DNA of 36,854 bases from a bacterium (GTDB lineage: Bacteria; Krumholzibacteriota; Krumholzibacteriia; Krumholzibacteriales; Krumholzibacteriaceae), in assembly GCA_020350885.1 (NCBI GenBank), contig CP070727.1:3299667-3336520 (forward strand), given 5' to 3'. Each line of letters opens with the position of its first letter. Position 1 is the stretch's first letter. Of the stretch, positions 26,767 through 34,837 are shown piece by piece. A model generated the notes under the pieces. The model worked only from the letters and a program-made list of their open reading frames with translations, was not told where the DNA came from and ran no database searches. A program made the position numbers and the translations under genes.

Positions 26767-27489
26767 TTATTCATTGTACATGGACTTTATGGCACCCCAG
26801 GTCGCTTCTTCCGTCGAAACATCACAGCCGGAAATCGAAAGTGTTACAGAGAAGAAATCCCAAAAGGCTCCCTCCGTCCGTGTCGGATTACAGTCCGTAT
26901 CCAGGAGGTCAGGATAATCGGGCGGTATAGGGTCACCGGCCTCGGTTGAAGCTATCCGTGTACCATTGCCGATATAAAAAGTCATGCACTGCTCGGGATA
27001 GTCGTCGAAGTGCGCAATTGCCTGGACGTTGCTGACGGCTGCGATCGGGATCCAGTTCGAATACTGTATCGTTTCGAACTCCGTGTAATTGTCGATCGTT
27101 CCGTAGTAGTCGGGATCACCGTTCGCCCAGGGCCCGGATCCGCTGAGCCATATATAACCGCCGATGAATGTCTTCATATACGTGCGGTTACCGTTACCCG
27201 TTGTCGGATTGACGTTGTCGACCAGCAGAACAGCGTCTGATATTTCGGCTCCGCACCAGTACCGCCACTGTGTTGCAAGCGCCGCCCCATCCCAGGACTC
27301 GGCGTTCAACACGGTACCGGCGGTAGTGGGATTGCCACCTGCGTCCCATCCCTCTGTGTAACGTCCTGTATAAACTAGTCCTCCAAGGTCAACCGACTGA
27401 TAATCGCCGTCCAGGGGAGGTCCGGCGAGGGAGGCTCCAGCCAGCAGGACACAGAGGGCTGTAAGGGCAACTATACCATAGAGTTTCAT
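26767..27489 (-). CDS. secreted protein with C-terminal ATWGAIK tail, unknown function
   Basis: The start is ATG 27489, 5 bases after AAAGGAGG; the frame is open upstream but without support. The product is 240 aa with a signal peptide (about 1-21, ending GASLAG). The body is rich in Trp, Tyr, Gly and Asp, consistent with a secreted beta-sandwich. I recognise no named domain. The last residues are EATWGAIKSMYNE, so it carries the tail shared with three other exported proteins here. Own promoter (27557-27586) and own terminator make it a single-gene unit. Confidence 0.8.
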   Translation of the reverse strand: MKLYGIVALTALCVLLAGASLAGPPLDGDYQSVDLGGLVYTGRYTEGWDAGGNPTTAGTVLNAESWDGAALATQWRYWCGAEISDAVLLVDNVNPTTGNGNRTYMKTFIGGYIWLSGSGPWANGDPDYYGTIDNYTEFETIQYSNWIPIAAVSNVQAIAHFDDYPEQCMTFYIGNGTRIASTEAGDPIPPDYPDLLDTDCNPTRTEGAFWDFFSVTLSISGCDVSTEEATWGAIKSMYNE

Positions 27490-27556
27490 GCATTCCTCCT
27501 TTGTGCCTTTAAAGGTTGAAGAGTACAACAGACCGACACCACACGACTTATGGAAT

Positions 27557-27586
27557 ATAATACCACAAACCGTATTTTTTAGTCAA
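27557..27586 (-). promoter_or_regulatory. promoter for the 26767-27489 gene
   Basis: On the minus strand TTGACT (27586-27581) precedes TATTAT (27562-27557) with an 18-base spacer. The -10 box is 67 bases before the ATG. Between them a CCTTTAAAGG palindrome lies just before the ribosome site and could hide it in RNA. Confidence 0.6.
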
Positions 27587-27701
27587 TAGTAATTGTTACA
27601 GATTACAACCTGCTGGTTGGTTTTTTGTACTCAGGATACCCCGCATAAGGTCCCGACTAGGCAACTATGATAGGTTTAAACCCGCTATATTGAATGTATC
27701 T

Positions 27702-27932
27702 TTAGGCACTCTTTCGTAACAGTTCCCTCACCTGTCTCATCAGAAGGGCGATCACAAAGATGAGGAGTATGATGGCGAATTCCAGAAACCGGCTCGGGGT
27801 GTAGGATGATCCTCGAAGAATCGTGTGCCCCGTGACGTTCATAATCTTTTCAATAATGGAAACGGCCAGTAGCACAAATGCTACGAAAAAGAAAATCCGG
27901 CATGCAATGCTATTCAGCTTATTCAGATCCAT
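27702..27932 (-). CDS. small two-helix membrane protein (76 aa)
   Basis: ATG 27932 follows GGAGGG at 8 bases. The peptide has two hydrophobic spans (about 12-28 and 50-65), a loop with a Ser/Tyr/Arg-rich stretch between them, and a basic end (RQVRELLRKSA). I recognise no family. It lies 46 bases downstream of the small lipoprotein gene on the same strand, so the two may be co-transcribed. Confidence 0.72.
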   Translation of the reverse strand: MDLNKLNSIACRIFFFVAFVLLAVSIIEKIMNVTGHTILRGSSYTPSRFLEFAIILLIFVIALLMRQVRELLRKSA

Positions 27933-27978
27933 TTTTTGTTCCCTCCTCGAAAAGAATAGTATGGTTTGAAATACCCTA

Positions 27979-28275
27979 TTATTTGCGCGGAATCACGAGA
28001 ACATTGGGATTGATGTTCCCGTCAATAAAGTTTACATATACGACAATGATGGTCGTGTCGGGTTTTTCGAACCACAGTTGGGCCCAGTTTCCGAATTCAC
28101 CATTTGATGTCACCCCTACGAGCCTGCCAAACTCAGTGGGGATGGCGTCCCGGAACTCGATGGCTAGCTTTTCCAGTGTTTGTTCCGTTTGATGAACATC
28201 CTCGAGCTTTTGGCAGGAGACGATGCATATGCACATCGAGATAACGAATAGCACAATGATGGTTCGAGCAATCAT
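27979..28275 (-). CDS. small lipoprotein, unknown function
   Basis: The start is ATG 28275, 6 bases after AAAGGAG; the upstream in-frame ATG at 28359 has no support. The product is 98 aa: a hydrophobic N-terminus, a lipobox-like IVSC with Cys21, then a short helical segment (LEDVHQTEQTLEKLAIEFRD) and a beta-rich C-terminal half (residues 50-95). I cannot assign a family. Confidence 0.72.
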   Translation of the reverse strand: MIARTIIVLFVISMCICIVSCQKLEDVHQTEQTLEKLAIEFRDAIPTEFGRLVGVTSNGEFGNWAQLWFEKPDTTIIVVYVNFIDGNINPNVLVIPRK

Positions 28276-28492
28276 AGCAACTCCTTTCTCTGCGGTTAAC
28301 AAAGGTTCGAGTCCCCCATGTATGAATAGTCTATCACATATACCTGTGTTGCAAAGCAAAAAGTTTTCAGTTATCAGGAATAGATAGAGAGGGTGTAATT
28401 ATTTCTGTTATCCCCATTTGGGAATTGTAGTATACTATGCTTTGGTTATCACATGACGCCTTTTGATACCCAGGGCCCGAGGGGAGATTTGT

Positions 28493-29077
28493 ATGTCCTT
28501 TGTTGAGTGTAGGATATCCAGGATTATCCTGTTCTCATTCCTGGTGGGGTATTTGATCTTTTCGCCGTGTGGGAAATTAAGGGCAGGTGGGCAGGAAACG
28601 ACCGGGGAAAGGACATTCAAGAAGGGCCGGATCAATACGGCCGATGGATTTAGAATCGATTTTTCGAGTGCGACTCTTACCGATACAGAACTGACGTTTG
28701 TTCCGCGAGGATCGAAGACTCCGGAAAAGATCCCTGCTGACAGAATCTTGAGAATCGAACAGGTGAAGGGCTCGCACGTGATCGAATTCGGGCTCGTTAT
28801 GGGGATCTCAGGACTGATAGGAAGCCTGCTGGGAGTCTATCAGGGTGAGAAAACGGTCAAGGGTCTCGATGGAGGGCTGGATGAGGGCCAGAAGATGGGG
28901 ATCGTTCTAGCATGTACGTCTGTTAGCCTGCTCATCGGATTGGCCATCGGTGCAAGTTACAAGAAATATGAGGTTGCCTATACGAATCCGCAGTTCGATA
29001 CCGGACAGAGCAGGCTTTCACCTGATTTCACGATCATGGGAGAAACAGTCTATCTCGGTGTAAAGCGGAGCTTCTGA
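28493..29077 (+). CDS. exported membrane protein with glycine-zipper helices, unknown function
   Basis: The start is ATG 28493, 7 bases after GGGGAG. The 194-aa product has an N-terminal signal (about 10-25) and a beta-rich segment (about 40-95). Two Gly-rich hydrophobic helices follow (about 97-117 and 135-154, with GxxxG spacing), then a tail ending in Phe (VKRSF). The pair of glycine-zipper helices suggests membrane insertion or oligomerisation. It is the first of three same-strand genes with gaps of about 38 bases. Confidence 0.75.
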   Translation: MSFVECRISRIILFSFLVGYLIFSPCGKLRAGGQETTGERTFKKGRINTADGFRIDFSSATLTDTELTFVPRGSKTPEKIPADRILRIEQVKGSHVIEFGLVMGISGLIGSLLGVYQGEKTVKGLDGGLDEGQKMGIVLACTSVSLLIGLAIGASYKKYEVAYTNPQFDTGQSRLSPDFTIMGETVYLGVKRSF

Positions 29078-29116
29078 GCGACAAGTACACTACGGGGCCA
29101 TGAAGGGAACGTTCAC

Positions 29117-29353
29117 GTGATAACAGTTGTAGCCAGGAGCGCGGTGATACTAGGATCGATCGTGGTTGTCGCGGTAATGATTATGCGCGGGCGCACTCGG
29201 AGTGGATGGCGAATGCTACTGCATATTCTTGGTATACTTGCATTCCTGGTGCTTTTCAACTGGGGTGCGGAGATGCTTCTCAGGGATGGTGCAGCAGTCG
29301 GTACGGTCCCGGTATCCGGCGCGATCGTTCTCGCAATCCTGTTATTGAGGTGA
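29117..29353 (+). CDS. small membrane protein (GTG start), 78 aa
   Basis: The frame starts at GTG 29117, with AAGGGA about 9 bases upstream. It has two hydrophobic spans (about 8-22 and 33-50), then a loop and a third short hydrophobic end. Its place between two genes that look co-transcribed, with short gaps on both sides, supports it being real. No family is recognised. Confidence 0.55.
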   Translation: MITVVARSAVILGSIVVVAVMIMRGRTRSGWRMLLHILGILAFLVLFNWGAEMLLRDGAAVGTVPVSGAIVLAILLLR

Positions 29354-29391
29354 TTACCAACAGAGTCCAGGCACTGAAAAGGAGGGTCTCC

Positions 29392-29847
29392 ATGCATACA
29401 TTTCGTCGGACCATCGTTCTTCTGCTTGCGGTAGCTGTTGTCGTATGCGGTTGTTCGGCTGTCGGGAAGGCACCACCGGAGTTGGATCTCGAGGCGAAGC
29501 AATTGGTGCCACCGGAGGGTAAGGCGCTTGTCTATATCGTCCGCCCCTCAGATTTTGGCAGATCGGTCAAATTCAAGGTAACGTGCGATGGGGAGTATAT
29601 CGGTGCTACCGGCGGCTCCAGATTCATCTATGCCGTCCTCGAACCGGGAAGCCACCTTTTTATTTCAAAGGCCGAGAATGCCAGTGAGCTCGCCATCGTG
29701 CTCGAGGCGGGCAAGACATACTACCTCGAGCAAAAGGTGCAGATGGGACTTCTAAAGGCGAGGAATAAGCTCGCGAGGATCGAGGACGAGGAGGGTAGAA
29801 AGAAGCTGGAGTCATGCGTCCTCTCGAACGACATGGGTACACAATAG
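29392..29847 (+). CDS. DUF2846-type lipoprotein
   Basis: The start is ATG 29392, 6 bases after AAAAGGAGG. The 151-aa product has a lipobox VVCGC (Cys21). It then has a domain beginning KALVYIVRPSDFGRS and including the FIYAVLEPGSHLF segment, which matches the DUF2846 family of bacterial lipoproteins. The C-terminal end is a charged helix. The function of the family is unknown. It is the last gene of a three-gene group starting at 28493. Confidence 0.8.
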   Translation: MHTFRRTIVLLLAVAVVVCGCSAVGKAPPELDLEAKQLVPPEGKALVYIVRPSDFGRSVKFKVTCDGEYIGATGGSRFIYAVLEPGSHLFISKAENASELAIVLEAGKTYYLEQKVQMGLLKARNKLARIEDEEGRKKLESCVLSNDMGTQ

Positions 29848-30127
29848 GTACATAGACTAGTTCTGTTCATCCAAAGGGTTGTGTACGACTATCCCTCTAC
29901 GGGGGTCACATCGATCCGGTGCTCACGCCGCCAGTCTATTCTTACGCTGAATGCGCCTGCCGAGCGGCCTGATCTGCGCGACCGCGCCGATCACGACGCG
30001 CCGAACCTGTCCACAAATTAGACTGTGCAGAATTCACGAAAATGGGTAAGCTATGCTATATGAGAAATTCAGACACGTAGAGTAACGGGGGAGTATGATT
30101 TATTGAAACGACAGGGGGTACATCCTC

Positions 30128-30715
30128 ATGAAGAAAAAAGCGGAGGTACTAAAGGATGGTACCAGGGTAATCGTCAGGAACTTGCATCCCGATGATCTCG
30201 ATAGCTTGATGAAATTCTATCGTTCCATCCCCGACAAGGACCGGATCTATCTTAAGGTGGACGTTACAAAGAGAAAAGTGGTTAAGCAAAGAATCGGTCT
30301 GATCGAGACGGGACGGATATTTCGCATCGTTGCAGAACATGAGGGTGACATTGTGGCAGACGGGGCATTGGAGCTTACATTGGAAGAGTGGGGCAAGAAT
30401 CAGGGAGAGCCCCGGGTTATCGTGGCAACGGATTTTCAGCGAAAAGGGCTGGGAATGATCGTGATGAGAGAGCTCTACTTTACCGCAATCAAGAATAATG
30501 TCGAGAAGATCGTTGCAAAGATAATGAAACCACAGATTGCTGCCCAGAATATTTGCAGAAAACTCGGGTTTCAACAAGAAGCCATCATGCATGATTACGT
30601 ACGGGATCAAGCGGGGAAGCCGCAGGATTTCGTAATCATGACCTGCGATATCAAGAAATTATGGGATGAACTCGAATATTTCTACAGCGATTACGACTGG
30701 CAGCGCTGCCGGTGA
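30128..30715 (+). CDS. GNAT-family N-acetyltransferase
   Basis: The 195-aa protein is a full-length single GNAT domain. It opens with V-I-V-R-N-L-H-P-D-D, and the acetyl-CoA pyrophosphate loop is Q104-R-K-G-L-G109. The C-terminal motif B region (AAQNICRKLGFQQEA) is also typical. The acceptor is unknown. It is cytoplasmic and has no signal. GGGGG precedes the start by about 9 bases. Its last 65 bases overlap the 3' end of the secreted protein gene on the other strand. Confidence 0.88.
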   Translation: MKKKAEVLKDGTRVIVRNLHPDDLDSLMKFYRSIPDKDRIYLKVDVTKRKVVKQRIGLIETGRIFRIVAEHEGDIVADGALELTLEEWGKNQGEPRVIVATDFQRKGLGMIVMRELYFTAIKNNVEKIVAKIMKPQIAAQNICRKLGFQQEAIMHDYVRDQAGKPQDFVIMTCDIKKLWDELEYFYSDYDWQRCR

Positions 30716-31220
30716 GGATCATCCTGCTGTATTCCACATAAGCGCAGCCGGGTGCAAGGAAGCGGCGCCAGCTGGCTCTCGTCAAACTCTGACCTTTTCC
30801 CAGATACACACGGTATTCCGGTTTGCTGTAATCGCCCTCTGCATTTATGTGAACGTCGAATCCCCCCAGTATTGTCGGGATGTTGTAAGCGGAATAATTG
30901 AATCCGACCTGGCACACATCGCCCCACCCGTCCTGTACGCATGAATAGGTAAACAGTGCGGTCACGGTCTGTGTCTGTTCACGGGCATCGATGCACAAGA
31001 TGTTACCTTCCCCCGAAGGCACGGAAGGGGTCTGAGATTCGGGGCCCGCCGTGGTCACTGAGACGGTCTGGGGGTGGGAGATGACGCCGCCCCCGGTGTA
31101 CGGCCCGGGTGGTTGTGCCTCCCAGTCACCGAAGTGACCGATTGCCATAACGGGGATGGATGCGGCGAGCAAGCCGGCGAAGAGGACCGTGAATATTCTT
31201 GGCTTGCCCTTCAACACCAT
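30651..31220 (-). CDS. secreted protein, unknown function, 3' end overlapping the GNAT gene
   Basis: The start is ATG 31220 (or the next codon, GTG 31217, which is better spaced from GGAGG). The product is about 189 aa with a signal peptide ending PVMAIG. The mature chain is beta-rich with few Cys. No domain is recognised. Its last 20-odd residues (RNRCRNIRVHPIIS end) are read from the antisense of the acetyltransferase gene. They do not resemble the WGxIK tail of its secreted neighbours, so the original C-terminus may have been lost. Confidence 0.65.
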   Translation of the reverse strand: MVLKGKPRIFTVLFAGLLAASIPVMAIGHFGDWEAQPPGPYTGGGVISHPQTVSVTTAGPESQTPSVPSGEGNILCIDAREQTQTVTALFTYSCVQDGWGDVCQVGFNYSAYNIPTILGGFDVHINAEGDYSKPEYRVYLGKGQSLTRASWRRFLAPGCAYVEYSRMILTGSAASRNRCRNIRVHPIIS

Positions 31221-31311
31221 GTACCTCCGAACAATCGGGAACTTTATATATCTGTTATCGGAGCACCGCAACCGTGCTGTATATATTATGTGCGCCTTTC
31301 CGGTCTCTTTG

Positions 31312-32427
31312 TCACTTATCCTTCAGTAATGACTTTACACCGCCCCAGCTCTTCATACGGATAGGTGTCGAAGGCGAGGTGGAGGCGTACTTGAGATCCC
31401 ACCCCGGCGGATTGTGTACCCTCGTGATGTAGGCGATGTGGGGATCGCCGCTCGAATCCAGTGCCATGGATACGGCCCTGCCTTCATCGATTTCGAAGAT
31501 TTCCCACGGACCGAGAGGAGATTCGGTTGCGGCATACATTATTTTGTTCACTCCACCGGATTCGTCGCAGTATGCGATGTGCGGCTTGTCATGTATGTCG
31601 AATGCGATTTCGGTGTACCCGCAGGTCTCCACATCGGCGACGAACGAGGTTATCCAGTCGTCCGCTGATTTGGTGATGATCCAGAGCTTCCCTCCGCTCG
31701 TGTAGCTGATCATCGGCCAACCGATCGAACTCGCTGCGATCGAGAAGTTGCTCCCCAGGTTTGAAGGCAGTGTCTCCAGCCTGCAGCCTCGAATATAGTA
31801 GTATTGATCCCAGATAGGATTGACGCAAATGTGCACAAGACGGTTCTGATCAACCACCATATCGATTCTTGCCCAAGGGGGATTAAACCAGTCATATTCT
31901 TCATGCTGGCAAAATTGTACCCAGTCTGCGAAATCTCTGTATGAGATCGATATGTAACCGATGTAGTGATACGACCAGACGTATACGGCGCATGGCAAGC
32001 CGTGTGGATCGGCCGCCAGCGCCCCTGCATTGGGCCCTAATCCCCCTATGCTCTCCGAGGTCCACATCCCGCCTGATTTATACAGGTACCGGAGTGTGAG
32101 ACCGTCACTGTAGCCAACTGCGGGGGATCCAAAGGAGTCGATGATGATATCCGTCGGGACCTGTATCTGAATGGGAACCGTTTCGAAATCCCAAGTACCA
32201 GCGGTTCGGACTCCGAAGCGTATCGTCCCCTTAGAGGTGGTCTCGCGTGTCCAATAGCCGATCCATGGACGCCCGAAATCATCTATGGCTATCGAGGGTG
32301 CTGCACCGGTAACGGCTACTGCAGTCTCGATATAGAATGTCGGGGGTCCGGATCCGCAGGCGTTGTGTGTGGTGAAGAGGACAAGGGGAATGAAAAGCAG
32401 GACAGCAGCACGAGGATTGCGAATCAT
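31312..32427 (-). CDS. secreted beta-propeller-like protein with KSWGGVK tail
   Basis: The start is ATG 32427, 5 bases after AAAGGAG. The 371-aa product has a signal peptide (about 1-23). The body repeats a I-D-x-x-G-x-P-x-I-x-Y pattern (for example IDDFGRPWIGY, IDSFGSPAVGY, FDIHDKPHIAY, LDSSGDPHIAY). This is typical of secreted beta-propellers with about 50-residue blades. The protein ends KSWGGVKSLLKDK, a variant of the tail seen at 13131, 17840 and 26767. The ligand is unknown. Confidence 0.82.
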   Translation of the reverse strand: MIRNPRAAVLLFIPLVLFTTHNACGSGPPTFYIETAVAVTGAAPSIAIDDFGRPWIGYWTRETTSKGTIRFGVRTAGTWDFETVPIQIQVPTDIIIDSFGSPAVGYSDGLTLRYLYKSGGMWTSESIGGLGPNAGALAADPHGLPCAVYVWSYHYIGYISISYRDFADWVQFCQHEEYDWFNPPWARIDMVVDQNRLVHICVNPIWDQYYYIRGCRLETLPSNLGSNFSIAASSIGWPMISYTSGGKLWIITKSADDWITSFVADVETCGYTEIAFDIHDKPHIAYCDESGGVNKIMYAATESPLGPWEIFEIDEGRAVSMALDSSGDPHIAYITRVHNPPGWDLKYASTSPSTPIRMKSWGGVKSLLKDK

Positions 32428-32609
32428 GACAGCTCCTTTCGTCAGGAGCGGCAGTGAAACAGGACTCACTTGAATTCGTTCGCAATCTCTTCGGTCAGTG
32501 TCCTTTGTAAACTGTCCGGCAGGGGCTTGCACGTACTCCCTGTAAGATCAAATAACATTATACTACCAATCACCTCGGCTGTCAACTGTCACTGGGGGCA
32601 GGGAGCCCG

Positions 32610-33134
32610 TTATTCGCTGTCTATCACGGCTTTCACATCCTCGAGCCTTTCGAGTGGCACATAGTTACCGCGCTGCACCTTGAATCGGGGCTCACCAACC
32701 TTTTCGATATCTATCAACCATATCCCGATGTTCCAGATGTTATGGTATGAGAAGTGCCTGCAATCGGCTTTGGATAGCGGGTGCGGTTGTGTTTGATCGA
32801 AACTCAGAAACTTTATGAAAATACTGCCTTTTTCATACGATCCTTTGAGGGCCTCTTGCACTTCGATCTTTCCCAAATCATAATACAGGTAGTGTTTGTA
32901 ATATTGTCCCTCCCCGAATCTCATTTCCTCCTCGATAAGCCCCCGCTCTTCCACAGAGCTGAGTTTTCCTATAATGATGATTTCTGCGCCGGAGACACGT
33001 TCGGAAAGGGTATCGTTGTCTATGATCTTATTGATGATCGGCAACTTGCCGCAGCCGGCGGTGAGGAGAATCGTCCAGAAGATCACAATACGAAATCGTG
33101 CCCAAGGTATCGTATGTTTTCTTCCTTTCGCCAT
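32610..33134 (-). CDS. lipoprotein downstream of the radical SAM gene
   Basis: The 174-aa protein has a basic N-terminus, a hydrophobic core and the lipobox LLTAGC (Cys28). The mature part is a mix of helix and strand with no named domain that I recognise. It follows the radical SAM gene by 33 bases on the same strand, so the two are probably one operon. The ribosome site is moderate (AAAGAGACGG). Confidence 0.75.
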   Translation of the reverse strand: MAKGRKHTIPWARFRIVIFWTILLTAGCGKLPIINKIIDNDTLSERVSGAEIIIIGKLSSVEERGLIEEEMRFGEGQYYKHYLYYDLGKIEVQEALKGSYEKGSIFIKFLSFDQTQPHPLSKADCRHFSYHNIWNIGIWLIDIEKVGEPRFKVQRGNYVPLERLEDVKAVIDSE

Positions 33135-33167
33135 AGCCGTCTCTTTGTGTGGGATTGCGTAAATTGG

Positions 33168-34607
33168 TCAGCCGCTCTGTTTCGCAACCGGCGATTCGGC
33201 GAAGTCTTCTTCCCATATGGGCGTGCTCAGCTCCGCATATTTATCGGCGTATTCAATCATGATCCTCTGGTAGTCCGGATCCGTCAGTGCATCTGCAGCC
33301 GCCTTGTTGATGGGCCGTGCCTTTGTTTCGAGGGCGGCCCGGCGCAGGTAGCCGAAATGGTCCCGGATCGGGCAAGGGCAGAACCAGTTCAGAACCTTTT
33401 CGGCAGGCTGCTTGAATCCGAATCCATCCTGCCAGGCCCGGATCTTACGGAAGAAAGGGGTCTCGCGAAGGGTGTTCAGATCGTCTCCCCGCTCGTATAC
33501 CGAGTAGATGTTATCGACGGCATACGGCACGAAGACACACGGCGTGACATCGCCGTTCCAGTCGATGTAGAAATGTCCGCCCGGACGGCCCGCACTTATG
33601 CAGCCATAGCTGACTACCCCGCTATTCCAGAAGTCTGCGAAAAGTATCTTCTTATCGAATATCAGATGATGTGTCCTCCTCAGCATCTCGAGACGGTCCT
33701 CGGGGGATATCATCAGGTTCAGGTCCGGATTGCAGCCGATCGGCATGTACTGGAACGACCAGCAGTACACGGCCCCCTGTTCGTCGAAACAGAAATCTAT
33801 GAACCGGTCACTCGTGACGGTGTCCCAGTTCTCGCTTGTCGGCGTGACCGAGATACCGAACGGAACACCGTGGCGGCGTAGGTTCTCGAATGCCTCGAGG
33901 ATCTTTCTGTAGACCCCCTTGCCCCGGCGGGAGTCGGTCTCCTCCTCGAATCCTTCTATCGATATCGCAGGGGTGATGTTTCCAAGCTCACCCATCCTTT
34001 TTGCACAGTCGTTGGTGATCAGGGTGCCGTTTGTGTAGGCCTGGAAAAACTCCGTCGGGTGCCGCTCGACCAGATCCAGCAGGTCACGCTTTCCATCCCG
34101 CCAGAGAAACGGCTCGCCGCCTGAGACGATAGTGAGGTGTGAATCCCAGAGCTCCCTCTTTTCCGTCACGATTCGGTCGAATATATCGAAGTCGAGGCCG
34201 GGATGGTCATCCGCATCGCCTGCGGCGTAACACCCATTGCAGCGGATGTTGCACCTGCCGGTAGGACTCACAACGAGCAGAAGTGGATTGTGATCGTACG
34301 ATTTACCCATCCTTTTCTCGTTCACGATGATATTCTCGAGGACGGTGTCCAGTAACCGCTCCGTCACACTCCGCGAGACATACCCGCGTGTCATTGCACG
34401 GTCGAATCCGGAAAACAGGGCCATCATATATGCGTGCTTGAGCTCCTGCACGCGCCGCGGGCGGTCGTCAATATTCTCCACGACGAGATTCCGGTACAGC
34501 CGTTTGCTGACGATGCTGAACAGGGCCTTCCGTGAAAGCCTGTTCTCGATCATGAACCGATAGAGCTCCTTGATCGATGCACTCTCGAGAATCCTTCGGG
34601 GAATCAT
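33168..34607 (-). CDS. radical SAM enzyme with SPASM-like C-terminal cysteines
   Basis: The 479-aa protein has a helical N-terminal extension (about 1-105). A radical SAM core follows, with C119-x3-C123-x2-C126 for the 4Fe-4S cluster and the SAM-binding SGGEP (162-166). C-terminal Cys at 336, 357, 410 and 412 (YGCISAG, DVTPCVF, FCPCP) look like auxiliary cluster ligands of the SPASM/Twitch type. Such enzymes do radical chemistry on peptides, proteins or small molecules. No precursor peptide gene is evident next to it; its only clear operon partner is the lipoprotein. AAAGGAGG lies 5 bases before ATG 34607. Confidence 0.9.
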   Translation of the reverse strand: MIPRRILESASIKELYRFMIENRLSRKALFSIVSKRLYRNLVVENIDDRPRRVQELKHAYMMALFSGFDRAMTRGYVSRSVTERLLDTVLENIIVNEKRMGKSYDHNPLLLVVSPTGRCNIRCNGCYAAGDADDHPGLDFDIFDRIVTEKRELWDSHLTIVSGGEPFLWRDGKRDLLDLVERHPTEFFQAYTNGTLITNDCAKRMGELGNITPAISIEGFEEETDSRRGKGVYRKILEAFENLRRHGVPFGISVTPTSENWDTVTSDRFIDFCFDEQGAVYCWSFQYMPIGCNPDLNLMISPEDRLEMLRRTHHLIFDKKILFADFWNSGVVSYGCISAGRPGGHFYIDWNGDVTPCVFVPYAVDNIYSVYERGDDLNTLRETPFFRKIRAWQDGFGFKQPAEKVLNWFCPCPIRDHFGYLRRAALETKARPINKAAADALTDPDYQRIMIEYADKYAELSTPIWEEDFAESPVAKQSG

Positions 34608-34637
34608 CCGCCCTCCTTTGAAAATCTAACAGGGGAC

Positions 34638-34666
34638 AGTATACCAGAAGAGTGATCCCGCGTCTA
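34638..34666 (-). promoter_or_regulatory. probable promoter for the radical SAM operon
   Basis: On the minus strand TAGACG (34666-34661) is followed after 17 bases by TATACT (34643-34638), 30 bases before the ATG. The -10 box is near consensus and the -35 box has 4 of 6 matches. Confidence 0.5.
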
Positions 34667-34837
34667 ACAAGAACGGTCAAGAAATTGTTGCAGAGGATAA
34701 GCTTTAATTATACAATTTACATGTGAAGTGAAAAGGTATCCATTAAAAAGGCTCGAAAAGATTCAATTCCATTTGGCGGCACGCACCACACGTAAATTCA
34801 TGTGTGTTTCTATTTTCAAATCGCAGGGAGGGGGACG

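Noticed and set aside
27606..27626. plus-strand hairpin with a T-run (CAACC-TGCT-GGTTG then T6)
   Set aside because: The stem is only 5 bp and no plus-strand gene ends before it.
32781..33881. 366-codon plus-strand open frame
   Set aside because: It lies antisense to the radical SAM and lipoprotein genes, has no recognisable motif, and is a by-product of their codon use.
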